Below, piece by piece: positions 1-9,300 of a DNA stretch of 64,000 nucleotides. Each line of letters begins with the position of its first letter. Within the stretch, counting starts at the first letter, position 1. The notes under the pieces are model-generated. The model had not been told where the DNA came from. It saw only the letters and a list, made by a program, of their open reading frames with translations, and made no database searches. Source of the stretch: Mariniphaga anaerophila (lineage in GTDB: Bacteria; Bacteroidota; Bacteroidia; Bacteroidales; Prolixibacteraceae); assembly GCF_900129025.1 (NCBI RefSeq), contig NZ_FQUM01000005.1, forward strand, positions 1 through 64,000, given 5' to 3'. The translations under genes and the position numbers were made by a program.

Positions 1-90
1 TCTCATTTCAAATCAAAAAATCAAAGAACGCTCGTAGTAAATTATATATTAAACAATTACGATCAAACAGATTTAGATTAACGCATCACT

Positions 91-217
91 AATAATAATT
101 GGAAATGTGTAATGAATAATAAAAAAAAGAACAAAAGTATAACCGGCCGTTTACAAATTAAGAAAGCTACATTTCCGTAATTATCAATTGTTCATTACTC
201 ATTATTAATTAAAAAAA
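91..217 (+). repeat. ~130-bp intergenic repeat, copy A
   Basis: This copy shares long blocks with two others at about 2836-2973 and 3018-3156. Shared blocks are a left end around ATTGGRAATGTGTAATGA, a middle block TATAACCGRYCGTTTAC and a right end GCTACATTTCCGTAATTA followed by a TTCATTACTCATTATTAATT segment and an A-run. The two ends are imperfectly complementary (TTAATAATGA-type left end, TCATTATTAATTAA right end), so the unit resembles a MITE-like or REP-like element. No coding sequence is inside. Confidence 0.75.
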
Positions 218-218
218 C

Positions 219-281
219 AGGCAGGCTACAGCCCGTAAATCTGCTAAAGCATTGCAATTTGAAGTATATAACTATATTTAA
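219..281 (+). pseudogene. 3' stub of an FtsX/MacB-type permease gene
   Basis: Read from 219, the frame gives RQATARKSAKALQFE and stops at 279-281. This resembles the conserved C-terminus of FtsX-type permeases; the intact neighbour at 375-2837 ends RAATRNPVEALRNE. Only about 15 codons remain, and the stub begins right after the A-run that ends repeat copy A. The match is short and diverged, so assignment is tentative. The clearer stub at 2975-3019 supports it, because that one also begins directly after a repeat copy. Confidence 0.45.
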
Positions 282-374
282 ATTATCAGGATGAAAAAGT
301 CTATAAAACAACACAATAATTTCTGACTCTAACGATTCACAGGAAATAATCAAACCTCAAAAAACCAATATATA

Positions 375-2837
375 ATGAACATAACCATACACTCAATTCT
401 GTCAAATCTAAAAAAAAGAAAAACTCTGGCAGCATTTCGTTTCGTAGGATTGCTAATTGGCTTTACTGTATTTCTGTATATCTTGGGATTAAATACCCGC
501 GAAAAAAGCTACGACCGCTTTTGGGAAGATGCGGATAGAATTTACCGGACTAGTCTTTCTTTATCGCAAAACGGAGAATTAATGACCCGTTCGGCTAAAA
601 ATTTCCCGGGGTCGGTACACCTTTTAAAAGAAGAAATTCCGGGAATTGAAACCGCTTGCACTTTTTATAAAGACGTAATTACCATTTTTACCGAGCAGAA
701 ACAGTTTTCAGACGTGCAGTGGCTGTGGAGCGACACTACGTTTTTTAATGTGTTTCCAAGAAAAATAATTGAAGCATCCAGTTTCAATTTATTCAGCAAT
801 ATACATGGAGTAATGCTTTCGGAGAGCTTTGCCCGGAAACTTTTTGGCAACGAAGATCCGCTTCAAAAGGTTTTTAAACTGAACGAAGGCTGGGAGTTTG
901 TGATAATCGGTGTTTTCGAAGATATTCCTGCCAATAGTCATCTTTCGGTAGATGTGATTGCGGGGGTAAATTCGTTGTGGTACTACCTGAGCCATTTCGA
1001 CAATAAAACCGGGAAGCTAAACGATAACCCCGAATATCGTCCGTCAAAACTCGATCCGTATGCACAGGGAGCCTGGAGTGCTCCTGCCGAGTATCGTCCG
1101 TATTGTTACCTGAAGCTGGCAGAAAACACAGCAATTCGCACGGTCGAACAGCAAATTCCGGTAGCGATGGAAAAAATAGCTCTCCCCAAACATTTAGCTG
1201 ATACCGACATAAAGTTTGAACTTCAGCCAGTAAGCGAAATACATTTACGTTCGCATCTCGAACACGAGTACCAGACTAACGGCAGCCAGTCGCGGGTTAA
1301 TTTCTTATACCTCATCGCCTTGGTGGTGCTTTTGGTGAGTACTGTTAATTTTATAAATCTGAGCAGCATTAGCTGCATGGAAAGTGGAAAGCAATTTGCA
1401 ATTCGTATGATTAACGGAGCCAGCGAACTATCTGTTGCCCTTATTCTATTTTTCGAAAACTTTATGTTGAGTCTTGTGGCACTGCTGTTTTCTTCGGGAC
1501 TGGCTGTTTGGGGGACGATAGAAATGCAGGAAGGGCTTATTTTTTATCTCGAAAATAATTTGTTATTGCTAGCCTTTGTGTTGGTAATTGCCCTGGTGGC
1601 AACGCTTATTCCGTATTATTCAACCCTAAAAGGACGTTTCCCCGACTATTTGAAAACGCAGACAAAAACGCTTCCCGGCAATTGGAAAGGACGGAAATCA
1701 CTTGTCGGGCTACAGTTTACCATCTCCATTATCCTGATTGCAGGTACCCTGTTGATCGATAAACAACTGTCGTTTATGTCGAACTATTCGCTTGGTTTTC
1801 AGCCCGAGCAAACCCTGTTTTCGCTTTCACCAATGAGTATGAACGGAAAGCCCGATATTGTTTCACGTCTTTCGGCATTTAAAACCGAAGTGCGTAAAAT
1901 TCCGGGCGTAAAAGATTTTGCTGTTTCTTCGTCGATTCCAGGCAAAGAAATCTCGCGTTATGCCGAAGACTTGCGACTCGACGAAAATGCCGAACCCTTG
2001 CCCGAAGTTTTTCAGTTGGTAAGTGCCAGCGAGGACTATACTTCGGTGTTTCAACTTAATCTTTTGGCAGGAACCAATCTTTCCGAACAAAAAGAGTGGC
2101 AGTCAAACGAAATATTGATAAACGATTTGGCTGCAAAAACCATGGGATTTGCCAATCCTGCTGATGCAGTAGGACAGTACATCGGGTTCAGGGGTAAGGT
2201 GAAGCAAATTGCCGGGGTATTTGCCAACTACCATCATCTTTCGCTAAAAAATGAAATTGCCCCGATGATACTTGCTCAGGATTTGGAATGGGATTACTCG
2301 GTAGGCTACTACACGCTACGCTACGAAGCTCGTCGCACTGCCGATGTGTTGGCAGCAGTAGGGCGTTTGTGGGAAGATATTTACCCCGGCGAAACCGCTG
2401 ACTTCCAGTTTACCGACGAACGTTTTGCCAGTCAGTACCGTGACGAACGACTATTTAACCGGCTGCTGACCACGAGTTCGCTTATTGCCCTGTTTGTTTC
2501 CTGTATCGGGCTGTTTGCCATTGCTTCGTTCGATACAAAAAAGCGGGTACGTGAAATCGGTATTCGAAAAGTAAACGGTGCAAAAACATCTGAAATTCTA
2601 ACCTTGCTAAACAAGGACTTTGTAAAATGGACAACCGTTGCCTTTGTTATTGCTACGCCAATCTCTTGGTACGCCATGAATAAGTGGCTCGAAAACTTTG
2701 CATATAAAACTACGCTGAGTTGGTGGATTTTTGCCTTAGCTGGTTTGTTGGCACTGGGAATTGCACTGTTAACGGTGAGTTGGCAAAGTTGGAGAGCAGC
2801 GACGAGGAACCCGGTGGAAGCGTTGCGAAATGAATGA
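375..2837 (+). CDS. FtsX/MacB-type ABC transporter permease
   Basis: An 820-residue inner-membrane permease of the double-length FtsX/MacB type common in Bacteroidota. One transmembrane helix lies near residues 21-41, followed by a MacB-type periplasmic domain to about 290. A block of three helices spans about 308-420. The second half repeats this plan: helix ~440-460, periplasmic domain to ~690, three final helices. The C-terminus RAATRNPVEALRNE is the family signature. Such permeases work with a LolD/MacB-like ATPase in extruding peptides, drugs or lipoproteins, or in mechanotransmission. The likely partner is the ATPase at 4672-5358, separated from it by an opposite-strand peptidase gene. 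Substrate cannot be told from sequence. Start chosen because ATG precedes the usual short cytoplasmic tail and helix. Confidence 0.88.
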   Translation: MNITIHSILSNLKKRKTLAAFRFVGLLIGFTVFLYILGLNTREKSYDRFWEDADRIYRTSLSLSQNGELMTRSAKNFPGSVHLLKEEIPGIETACTFYKDVITIFTEQKQFSDVQWLWSDTTFFNVFPRKIIEASSFNLFSNIHGVMLSESFARKLFGNEDPLQKVFKLNEGWEFVIIGVFEDIPANSHLSVDVIAGVNSLWYYLSHFDNKTGKLNDNPEYRPSKLDPYAQGAWSAPAEYRPYCYLKLAENTAIRTVEQQIPVAMEKIALPKHLADTDIKFELQPVSEIHLRSHLEHEYQTNGSQSRVNFLYLIALVVLLVSTVNFINLSSISCMESGKQFAIRMINGASELSVALILFFENFMLSLVALLFSSGLAVWGTIEMQEGLIFYLENNLLLLAFVLVIALVATLIPYYSTLKGRFPDYLKTQTKTLPGNWKGRKSLVGLQFTISIILIAGTLLIDKQLSFMSNYSLGFQPEQTLFSLSPMSMNGKPDIVSRLSAFKTEVRKIPGVKDFAVSSSIPGKEISRYAEDLRLDENAEPLPEVFQLVSASEDYTSVFQLNLLAGTNLSEQKEWQSNEILINDLAAKTMGFANPADAVGQYIGFRGKVKQIAGVFANYHHLSLKNEIAPMILAQDLEWDYSVGYYTLRYEARRTADVLAAVGRLWEDIYPGETADFQFTDERFASQYRDERLFNRLLTTSSLIALFVSCIGLFAIASFDTKKRVREIGIRKVNGAKTSEILTLLNKDFVKWTTVAFVIATPISWYAMNKWLENFAYKTTLSWWIFALAGLLALGIALLTVSWQSWRAATRNPVEALRNE

Positions 2838-2973
2838 GTTAATAATGAACAATTGGGAATGTGTAATGATTAATTTAAGAAATGACCAACGTTGTAACCA
2901 ATCGTTTACCTAAAACGGAAAGCTACATCTCCGTAATTACTAATTGTTCATTACTCATTATTAATTAAAAAAA
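2836..2973 (+). repeat. ~130-bp intergenic repeat, copy B
   Basis: Begins at the stop codon of the permease gene (AATGAGTTAATAATGAACAA) and ends in the same TTAATTAAAAAAA run as copy A. Its middle reads TAACCAATCGTTTACC, matching the TAACCGRYCGTTTAC block of the other copies. It runs directly into a second permease 3' stub. Confidence 0.75.
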
Positions 2974-2974
2974 G

Positions 2975-3019
2975 CGGGCAGCAACAAAAAACCCGATGGA
3001 AGCGTTGCGGTATGAATGA
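2975..3019 (+). pseudogene. 3' stub of a second FtsX-type permease gene
   Basis: From 2975 the frame reads RAATKNPMEALRYE and stops at 3017-3019. It is nearly the same as the C-terminus of the intact permease (RAATRNPVEALRNE). Only the last 14 codons survive, joined at the left to the A-run ending repeat copy B. The sequence after the stop is again a repeat copy. This is best explained as the remnant of a tandem permease gene whose body was lost by recombination between repeats. Confidence 0.75.
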
Positions 3020-3156
3020 GTTAATAATGAATAATTGGGAATGTGTAATGAATAATAAAAAAGGAACAAGAGTATAACCGATCGTTTACTAATCAAAAAC
3101 GCTACATTTCCGTAATTACTAATTATTAATTACACATTACTAATTGAAAAAAGTTG
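3018..3156 (+). repeat. ~130-bp intergenic repeat, copy C
   Basis: Starts with the same ATGAGTTAATAATGAATAAT as copy B, also directly after a permease stop codon, and shares the TATAACCGATCGTTTACT and GCTACATTTCCGTAATTACT blocks. Its right end is more diverged (TTAATTACACATTACTAATTG). It ends just before the stop codon of the convergent peptidase gene. Confidence 0.72.
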
Positions 3157-3166
3157 ATTTTTTGCT

Positions 3167-4369
3167 CTATTCGACCAAAATCAGTCCCGGGTTATTACCG
3201 GTAAGACACCTTCCGCCGCCGGGAGCAACCACAAATGTATTTTCGATGCCCACCATTCCGATGCCTTCAATGCCTTTTTTCGGTTCAACCGCAAAAACCA
3301 TATTTTCTACCAACGGGGCTTTAAATCCTTTTGCCAAAACCGGATACTCATCAACCGTTAAGCCAATGCCGTGTCCCAAAAATTTCACCTGGCGGCTGCC
3401 GAATCCCATAAAATTCTTCAAAAATTCGGAGCTGAGTCCTCCCATTATGGTTTCATAAATAGTTTCAGGAACATTTCCGGGAATAAGCATTTCAGCCACC
3501 CGATTTTGCACGTCAACACATTTTTGATGAATTCGCTGCACTTCGTCAGAAAGTGGCTTGCCAAACATATACGTCATGGTTTTATCGGAGTGGTAACCGT
3601 TTACAGCAACCGCCACATCAATAAAAACAAGATCGCCTTTTGTCAGCTTCCGGTGCCTGCTACCAAAGCTGGGAACAGCAGGGCTTAATCCCAGGTTTCC
3701 TCCCGGCCCGTCGAAATTGGTAGGATGCAACGAGCTTTCACCAAATCCCAGCTGCCCAAGAGCCATTTCAGTATCGAGCATTCCAAAGCGCACACTCCCC
3801 TGATGCCCTTCTTTCACCATCACCGGATACATTTCAGCAGCCAAATCAGCCTCCGACATCCCTTCCCTGAGCAGTTCGGGAACACGTTCTTCCAGCACGC
3901 GCTGATGTATGGCAGCAGCCTTTTCCATACACTTCAACTCCCAGTCGCTTTTTACAGAGCGGGTTTGTGCAATCTGAAAATCAATGGGTTTATAAGAAAC
4001 AAATGAGAAATGCTTTTGAAAACGCTGAAACATAGCCAACGGAACAAACTCTGTTTCCAGAAATACTTCACCGGGAAATTTAGAGTATTCACGTGCGGCG
4101 TCCCGATAGCTGTTCATGTGTTTTATTAACGGAAATTCCGACTCTTCCAGCGAACGCTCGTAGCCATGACGTGCCCACAAAACAGCCGCATTTTCCCGCT
4201 CAATTATCAACATTCCGTCGGGCATCGAACCTGTAAAATACAACAGGTTTATCTTGCTAAAAACAACAGCCAGTTTCCAATCCGGACACTGTTCATCCAT
4301 TATTTCCCGAAACTTGATTAAGCGTGTCTCCAGTTCTGAAGCAGGTACGCGGTCGTTCATAATTTTCAA
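3167..4369 (-). CDS. M24 family metallopeptidase (Xaa-Pro aminopeptidase-like)
   Basis: A 400-residue cytoplasmic protein with the creatinase-like N-terminal half and pita-bread catalytic half of Xaa-Pro peptidases. All five dinuclear metal ligands are visible in the C-terminal half: two Asp in VFIDVAVAVNGYHSD, His in LGHGIGL, Glu in AVEPKKG and Glu in GIENTF. It probably cleaves N-terminal residues next to proline, or a related dipeptide. Start may be either of two close ATGs (4369 or 4360). It lies between the permease and ATPase genes on the opposite strand, with no evident functional link to them. Confidence 0.85.
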   Translation of the reverse strand: MKIMNDRVPASELETRLIKFREIMDEQCPDWKLAVVFSKINLLYFTGSMPDGMLIIERENAAVLWARHGYERSLEESEFPLIKHMNSYRDAAREYSKFPGEVFLETEFVPLAMFQRFQKHFSFVSYKPIDFQIAQTRSVKSDWELKCMEKAAAIHQRVLEERVPELLREGMSEADLAAEMYPVMVKEGHQGSVRFGMLDTEMALGQLGFGESSLHPTNFDGPGGNLGLSPAVPSFGSRHRKLTKGDLVFIDVAVAVNGYHSDKTMTYMFGKPLSDEVQRIHQKCVDVQNRVAEMLIPGNVPETIYETIMGGLSSEFLKNFMGFGSRQVKFLGHGIGLTVDEYPVLAKGFKAPLVENMVFAVEPKKGIEGIGMVGIENTFVVAPGGGRCLTGNNPGLILVE

Positions 4370-4671
4370 TTTATTGAAACAAAAATAGCAGAACGATTAT
4401 AAAACAGGCGGTTGACGCCATTTTGTCCATCTAAAGTTAGCTCTATGTAAACTTTAGAGGACGGAGAGTTGAAACAACGCAACATATCTCCGCTTGACAA
4501 AATATCATACAAGCGCTGTCAATTTTTTTGACACTCATTTGTTCTGCTTACCTTCTACTTTTCTGTATATCTTTTATTTACGAAAAAGGCATTGTTATTG
4601 ACCCGCTTTTTGCGAAACCGCGTAATTTTAACCTAATTTGGTCAATCGGTTCTACGCAAAAAAGATTATAC
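4370..4671. other. divergent intergenic stretch rich in inverted repeats
   Basis: Lies between the divergent peptidase and ABC ATPase genes. It holds a clear hairpin at 4425-4462, an outer inverted pair ATTTTGTC (about 4420) / GACAAAAT (about 4495), and a small TGTCAA/TTGACA pair around a T-run near 4517-4533. An open frame continues upstream of the ATPase from 4528, but the ATPase family normally starts at 4672, so I treat 4528-4671 as leader. Confidence 0.5.
4425..4462. repeat. inverted repeat upstream of ABC ATPase
   Basis: GTCC-A-TCTAAAGTT, an 11-base loop, then AACTTTAGA-GGAC: a 9-bp perfect stem extended by 4 bp past a one-base bulge. No T-run follows, so it is not an obvious intrinsic terminator. 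It could be an operator or an RNA hairpin in the leader. Confidence 0.6.
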
Positions 4672-5358
4672 ATGATACTTCTAAAAAATGTCGACAAATA
4701 CTACGATTCCAGATTTCAACGGACTTTCGTTTTAAAGGGTGTGAACCTCGAAGTGAACCAAGGGGAGTTTGTTTCCATTATGGGGCCGAGCGGAGCAGGA
4801 AAATCAACCCTGTTAAATATCATCGGTCTGCTGGACGAGCCCGGCGCCGGCGAATACTATTTTTGGGATGCTCCGGCTCATCAGATAAAAGAGAAACAAA
4901 AAGTACAGTACCACCGCAGCCACATCGGGTTCATTTTTCAGGCATTTCATCTGATTGATGAACTTAATGTTTACGAGAACATTGAAACGCCGTTGATTTA
5001 CCGCGGAATTAAAGCGAAAGAACGAAAAGCGCTGGTTGCCGACCTGCTCGATCGGTTCAACATTGTAGCCAAAAAAGATTTGTTTCCGAACCAGCTTTCA
5101 GGCGGACAGCAACAACTGGTGGCAATTGCACGGGCAATTATCGGTAATCCCAAACTGCTGCTTGCCGACGAACCAACCGGAAACCTGCACTCTGAGCAGG
5201 GCGAAATGATAATGAAACTGTTGAAAAATCTGAACGAAGAAGGAATGACCATCATACAGGTTACACATTCCGAAGAAAATGCACGATATGGAACACGCAT
5301 TGTGCGCCTCATCGACGGTCAGGTGCAAGAAGACTCTCCGGTTGTTAACCGCAAATAA
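4672..5358 (+). CDS. ABC transporter ATP-binding protein (LolD/MacB type)
   Basis: A 228-residue cytoplasmic ATPase with Walker A GPSGAGKST, signature LSGGQQQ, Walker B LLLADEPTGNL and the H-loop VTHSEENA. The Q-loop FQAFHLIDELNVYENI is typical of the LolD/MacB/FtsE branch, which pairs with FtsX-like permeases. I start at the ATG giving MILLKNVDKYY, the usual family start; the frame is open back to 4528, but those 48 residues look like translated leader. It is the natural partner of the permease at 375-2837 and of the lost permeases whose 3' stubs remain. Confidence 0.88.
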   Translation: MILLKNVDKYYDSRFQRTFVLKGVNLEVNQGEFVSIMGPSGAGKSTLLNIIGLLDEPGAGEYYFWDAPAHQIKEKQKVQYHRSHIGFIFQAFHLIDELNVYENIETPLIYRGIKAKERKALVADLLDRFNIVAKKDLFPNQLSGGQQQLVAIARAIIGNPKLLLADEPTGNLHSEQGEMIMKLLKNLNEEGMTIIQVTHSEENARYGTRIVRLIDGQVQEDSPVVNRK

Positions 5359-5401
5359 GTTTCTGGAATACAATAAAAATTCAGCAAAAAGGCTGATTCT
5401 G

Positions 5402-6178
5402 TTATTTTGGATCTGTGCAAAAAGCGTTTATCTCCACCAGCCCGTCCAGAGTCAGCATGCGCTCAATATTCCGGATATTTTTTGTTAACGGGGCAACCAC
5501 CGAACTCAACCCGCCGGTGGCAACCACCGAAATTTTCTCGCCTATTTCTGCTTCGGTTCTTTCAATCATCGAGTCGACCAGCCCGGTATAGCCGTAAACA
5601 ATACCCGATTGAATTGCATGAATGGTATTTTTCCCTAAAACCGACGGAGGCGTAGTAAGGTGAACATGCGGAAGCTGCGCTGTTTCTCCGGCCAGTGCAA
5701 TCACCGCAGTCTCCAGCCCCGGAGCAATGGCCACCCCGCGTATTTCGGCATTTTTGCCAATGGTTGTAAACGTAAGTGCAGTGCCAAAGTCAATTACCAT
5801 GGTCAGCTCACCATATTTCTGAAAAGCGGCCACTGCATTTGCGACCAGGTCAGCGCCTATTTCGTATGGATTCAGAATTTTAATGGGCAACCTGGAATAA
5901 ATTTCAGGACCTACAACCGTAATTTTAGCACTGGCAAACAAGCCCTGCAACATTTCGGAAAACGGGCGAACCAACGACGGAACAACGCTACTCAGAATAA
6001 TATTATGCACGCCCGACCGGAAAACTTTTCCGGCCGCAAGCAACGAGCGAAAAATAACTTCGTATTCATCAGCCGTTTTGTGATGATCGGTCTGAATACG
6101 CCAATGATTTTTCCATTCGCCGTTATCGTTTATTCCAAAAACAACGTTAGTATTTCCGATGTCAATTGCCAGCAACAT
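5402..6178 (-). CDS. coaX: type III pantothenate kinase
   Basis: A 258-residue cytoplasmic enzyme that phosphorylates pantothenate, the first step of coenzyme A synthesis. It has the ASKHA-fold N-terminal motif LLAIDIGNTNVVFG, the catalytic region GADLVANAVAA and the second phosphate-binding segment VIDFGTALTFTT, followed by ATGGLSS. Length fits CoaX. I choose the ATG directly before LLAIDIGN; an ATG seven codons upstream (6199) is possible. It converges on the ABC ATPase gene, and the next gene on its strand is the UvrD fusion. Confidence 0.93.
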   Translation of the reverse strand: MLLAIDIGNTNVVFGINDNGEWKNHWRIQTDHHKTADEYEVIFRSLLAAGKVFRSGVHNIILSSVVPSLVRPFSEMLQGLFASAKITVVGPEIYSRLPIKILNPYEIGADLVANAVAAFQKYGELTMVIDFGTALTFTTIGKNAEIRGVAIAPGLETAVIALAGETAQLPHVHLTTPPSVLGKNTIHAIQSGIVYGYTGLVDSMIERTEAEIGEKISVVATGGLSSVVAPLTKNIRNIERMLTLDGLVEINAFCTDPK

Positions 6179-6300
6179 AATACGCTTGTTTAATTTCAAA
6201 GTACAAATATCAAATTATTTTTAATACCTGCCTGTTTCAAACCCGCCCATCTGCAATTTTTCCTGTTTCTAAACTTTTTGATCGGCCTTTCAATTCACCT

Positions 6301-9300
6301 TCAAAACAAACTCAGCTGATTGTCTTTCTCTTCCGGTTTTTGGCACGAACCGCTTTTCTCCTGTTGAACCAGCTCCTCCTGAATTGCACCCAAAAAAGGG
6401 CTTTTTGCAAAAACAAATTTCCGGCCCCGCAAAACCCTGCTCCGCGCATTGGTCAAAAACAGCAGTTTTTTTGCGCGGGTCATTCCCACATACAGCAGCC
6501 TTTTTTCTTCCTCCTCGTCCACTTCTTTTTTATACAAATTATAGGGAAGCAACCCGTCTTCGCACCCGGGAATAAACACACATTCAAACTCCAACCCTTT
6601 TGAAGCATGCAGCGTCATTACCGAAACGGCTTCCAGGTTTTTATCATGGGTGTCACTTCCGGCACCAAGTTTCAGAAATTGAATCAATTCATCTGCAGAG
6701 TTCATTTTTTCTGACAGATGCAAAAACCGGTTCCAATCCTCCGGATTAAATGCCTCAGCCGAAAAATGCGTTTCCTTAACAAAATTCAAAAATGGAAGCA
6801 ACCGGCTATCTTTCATCTTATTGCGAGCCAAATCAAATTCCATTTTAGATATCGACTGTTTTCTGAGTTGAAAAACCGGAGCTGCCTGTTCGTAAGAATC
6901 AAAAGCAAAAGCACTGAGCATGTCGCAGAAAGCAGAAAAAGGCTCCCGCTGAAAAAAAGCGTCTGTGCCACTTTCCTGATACGGAATGTGGTGGTCGCAC
7001 AATGCTTTTACAACAGCTTCAAACTGGCTGCGGGTGCGACATAGCACGGCAAAATCTGACAAGCTGTTAATGGTTTCACTTTTATCGCCACCAGACACCG
7101 AACTGTCGATTGAAAAGAAGCTGACTCCGCCAACCAACTCCTCAATTTTCCGGGCAATAAATTCGGCTTCGGCAGCGCCGGTCGGCTGTTCCGAGATGGA
7201 AATCTTTACTCCTTCATTTAACCCTTCGAGAAAATCGGAACTTTGATTCAACACATTGGAAGAAGCTGATAAAATGGTCTGCGAACAACGGTACGAACGC
7301 GTAAGCCGGAACACACCGGCATCGGGATAATCTTCAGCGAACTTTTTAATGTAACCTGCATCGGCTCCCCTAAAACCGTAAATCGACTGATTGGCATCGC
7401 CCACCACGCACAGGTTCGAATCGGAATCGGGCGCCAGCAATCGCAGCAGCTGATACTGTGTATCGTTGGTATCCTGATATTCGTCTACAAAAATGTACCG
7501 GAATTTCTGACGATACTCCCCTGCCGCTGCATCGTTTTGCGACAAAAGTTGCAGCGGCTTCTCAATCAGATCATCAAGATCGAACGCATTTAACTTCTGC
7601 AATTGAGTTTCGTACAGCGAGAAAAGCGGTGTTGCCAGATGGCTTCCCTTTTTTATTTCAGAAATTTCCGCGGAAATTTTCCTGGCTTCGTTTCGGTTAA
7701 CTTTCTGTATCGATTTTATAATTTCCAACTTCAAATCTTCATCCACCAACAGAAAATTTTCGTTCCGCCCCAACTCTCCATAAAACGATTTCAAAATGGA
7801 AAGCCCGAATGCATGAAAAGTAGAAACAGCTATTTCTGCAGCTTTTAATCTGTTTTTCAGGAGAGTTTCCAGCCGTTCTCTAAGTTCAGCGGCGGCTTTA
7901 TTGGTAAAAGTAATGGCCAGTATTTCCTGAGGCAAAGCAATATGGTTGCCCACCAGCCACGCAATTTTGCTAGTCAGCGTCTTGGTCTTCCCGGTTCCCG
8001 GCCCGGCAACAATCAACGACGGCCCGCAGGTGTGTTGCACTGCTGCCAGTTGTTCAGGATTCAAATCGTTAAAAACACTGTTTTCCGAAGGAGAAATCGC
8101 TTTGTCTTCATCTTTTTCAGCATCCTGATTTTGGATCTGCTCTTTTTGATGCAGCAGATTCCTGATACCTTTCAAATCAAAATCAATCAGCGCTCTCTTC
8201 GAAGGAGGCAATGGTTTTTCCTCCTGAAAGAGCGAATTTGTGGCTTCAAAGCTTTTCGCCTCGCCAGGCTTAAAAACATTAATTACTCCGTACTCTCCGT
8301 CAAATCCCTCCTGAATGTAAACTTCCCGATTTCTCATCCGGCGAATTGCCTCGGCCAGTATCGGAGATGACTTCGATTTGATTTCTTCCAGCGGAACTTC
8401 TAACAAAATATCAAGCTCTCTGCCCAGCTTCTGAATCGTTTGCATGTACTTGCCATCCACTTTTTTTGAGTTCACTCCCACACCTGTAATTTCCGCCAGC
8501 ATCTCTTTTAGCGGAATTATCGATTGAAAAGGCAGCCGGTTGGGGCGTTCTTCTACATTTACCCGGTCAGACAAATGAATTACACGGTTCATCACACCAA
8601 CTGTTACCGGCTTTCCACACTCCGGACAAACATAGTTGTTACGCAACGTGTTAACCGGATCCCAACAAATGTTACACTTCCGGTGCCCGTCGTAATGGTA
8701 CTTCCCTTCCTGCGGAAACATGTCGATGGTTCCCTGGTATTGCTCCGGATTTCCGGTACGCAAAGCGTCGGTTATTGCGCCGTAACTAACATCTGTATTA
8801 AAAATATTAGCGTTGCGCCCGAGGCGTTCGGGCGAATGAGCATCAGAGTTGGAAACCAGCGTAACTTTATCCAGAAACGAACAAAGCCAGTTCATGGGCG
8901 GGTCGGTAGACAATCCGGTTTCGATGGTGTTAATGTGAGGAGACAAATCAGCAAAGCATTCTTCCAGCGAATCGAACCCCGATTTTGATCCCAGCATGGA
9001 AAACCAGGGGGTCCAGATATGGGCAGGAATGAAATAGTTGTTTTCATTGCAATCGAGTACTATTTCCAGCAAATCGCGGGAGTCGAGTCCCAGAATTGGC
9101 CGCCCGTCGGAGGTAAGATTTCCGCCCAGGTTAATCAGCCGCTGGTTAATTTTTTCGGCATCTTCAAACCCGGGAGCCAGAACCACATTGTGTACTTTTC
9201 GAACCTTTTCTCCCCGTTTATAAATATTACTGATTTCTGCAGTAAGCAAAAACCGTGTTTCGTTATTGCCAAACGGCGAATCAAGCCGGTATTCTTTTTT

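Larger units (their letters stand above)
1..374. other. gene-free stretch with repeat copy A and a permease 3' stub
   Basis: No intact gene is visible here. The AT-rich stretch holds the first copy of a three-copy repeat (about 91-217), followed directly by a short sequence that reads like the last codons of an FtsX-type permease (219-281). The remaining ~90 bases before the permease start at 375 presumably carry its promoter, but I see no convincing TAnnTTTG element. Confidence 0.6.

Noticed and set aside
4528-4671. 48-codon N-terminal extension of the ABC ATPase
   Set aside because: It would add a hydrophobic segment not found in this ATPase family; the internal ATG gives the normal start.
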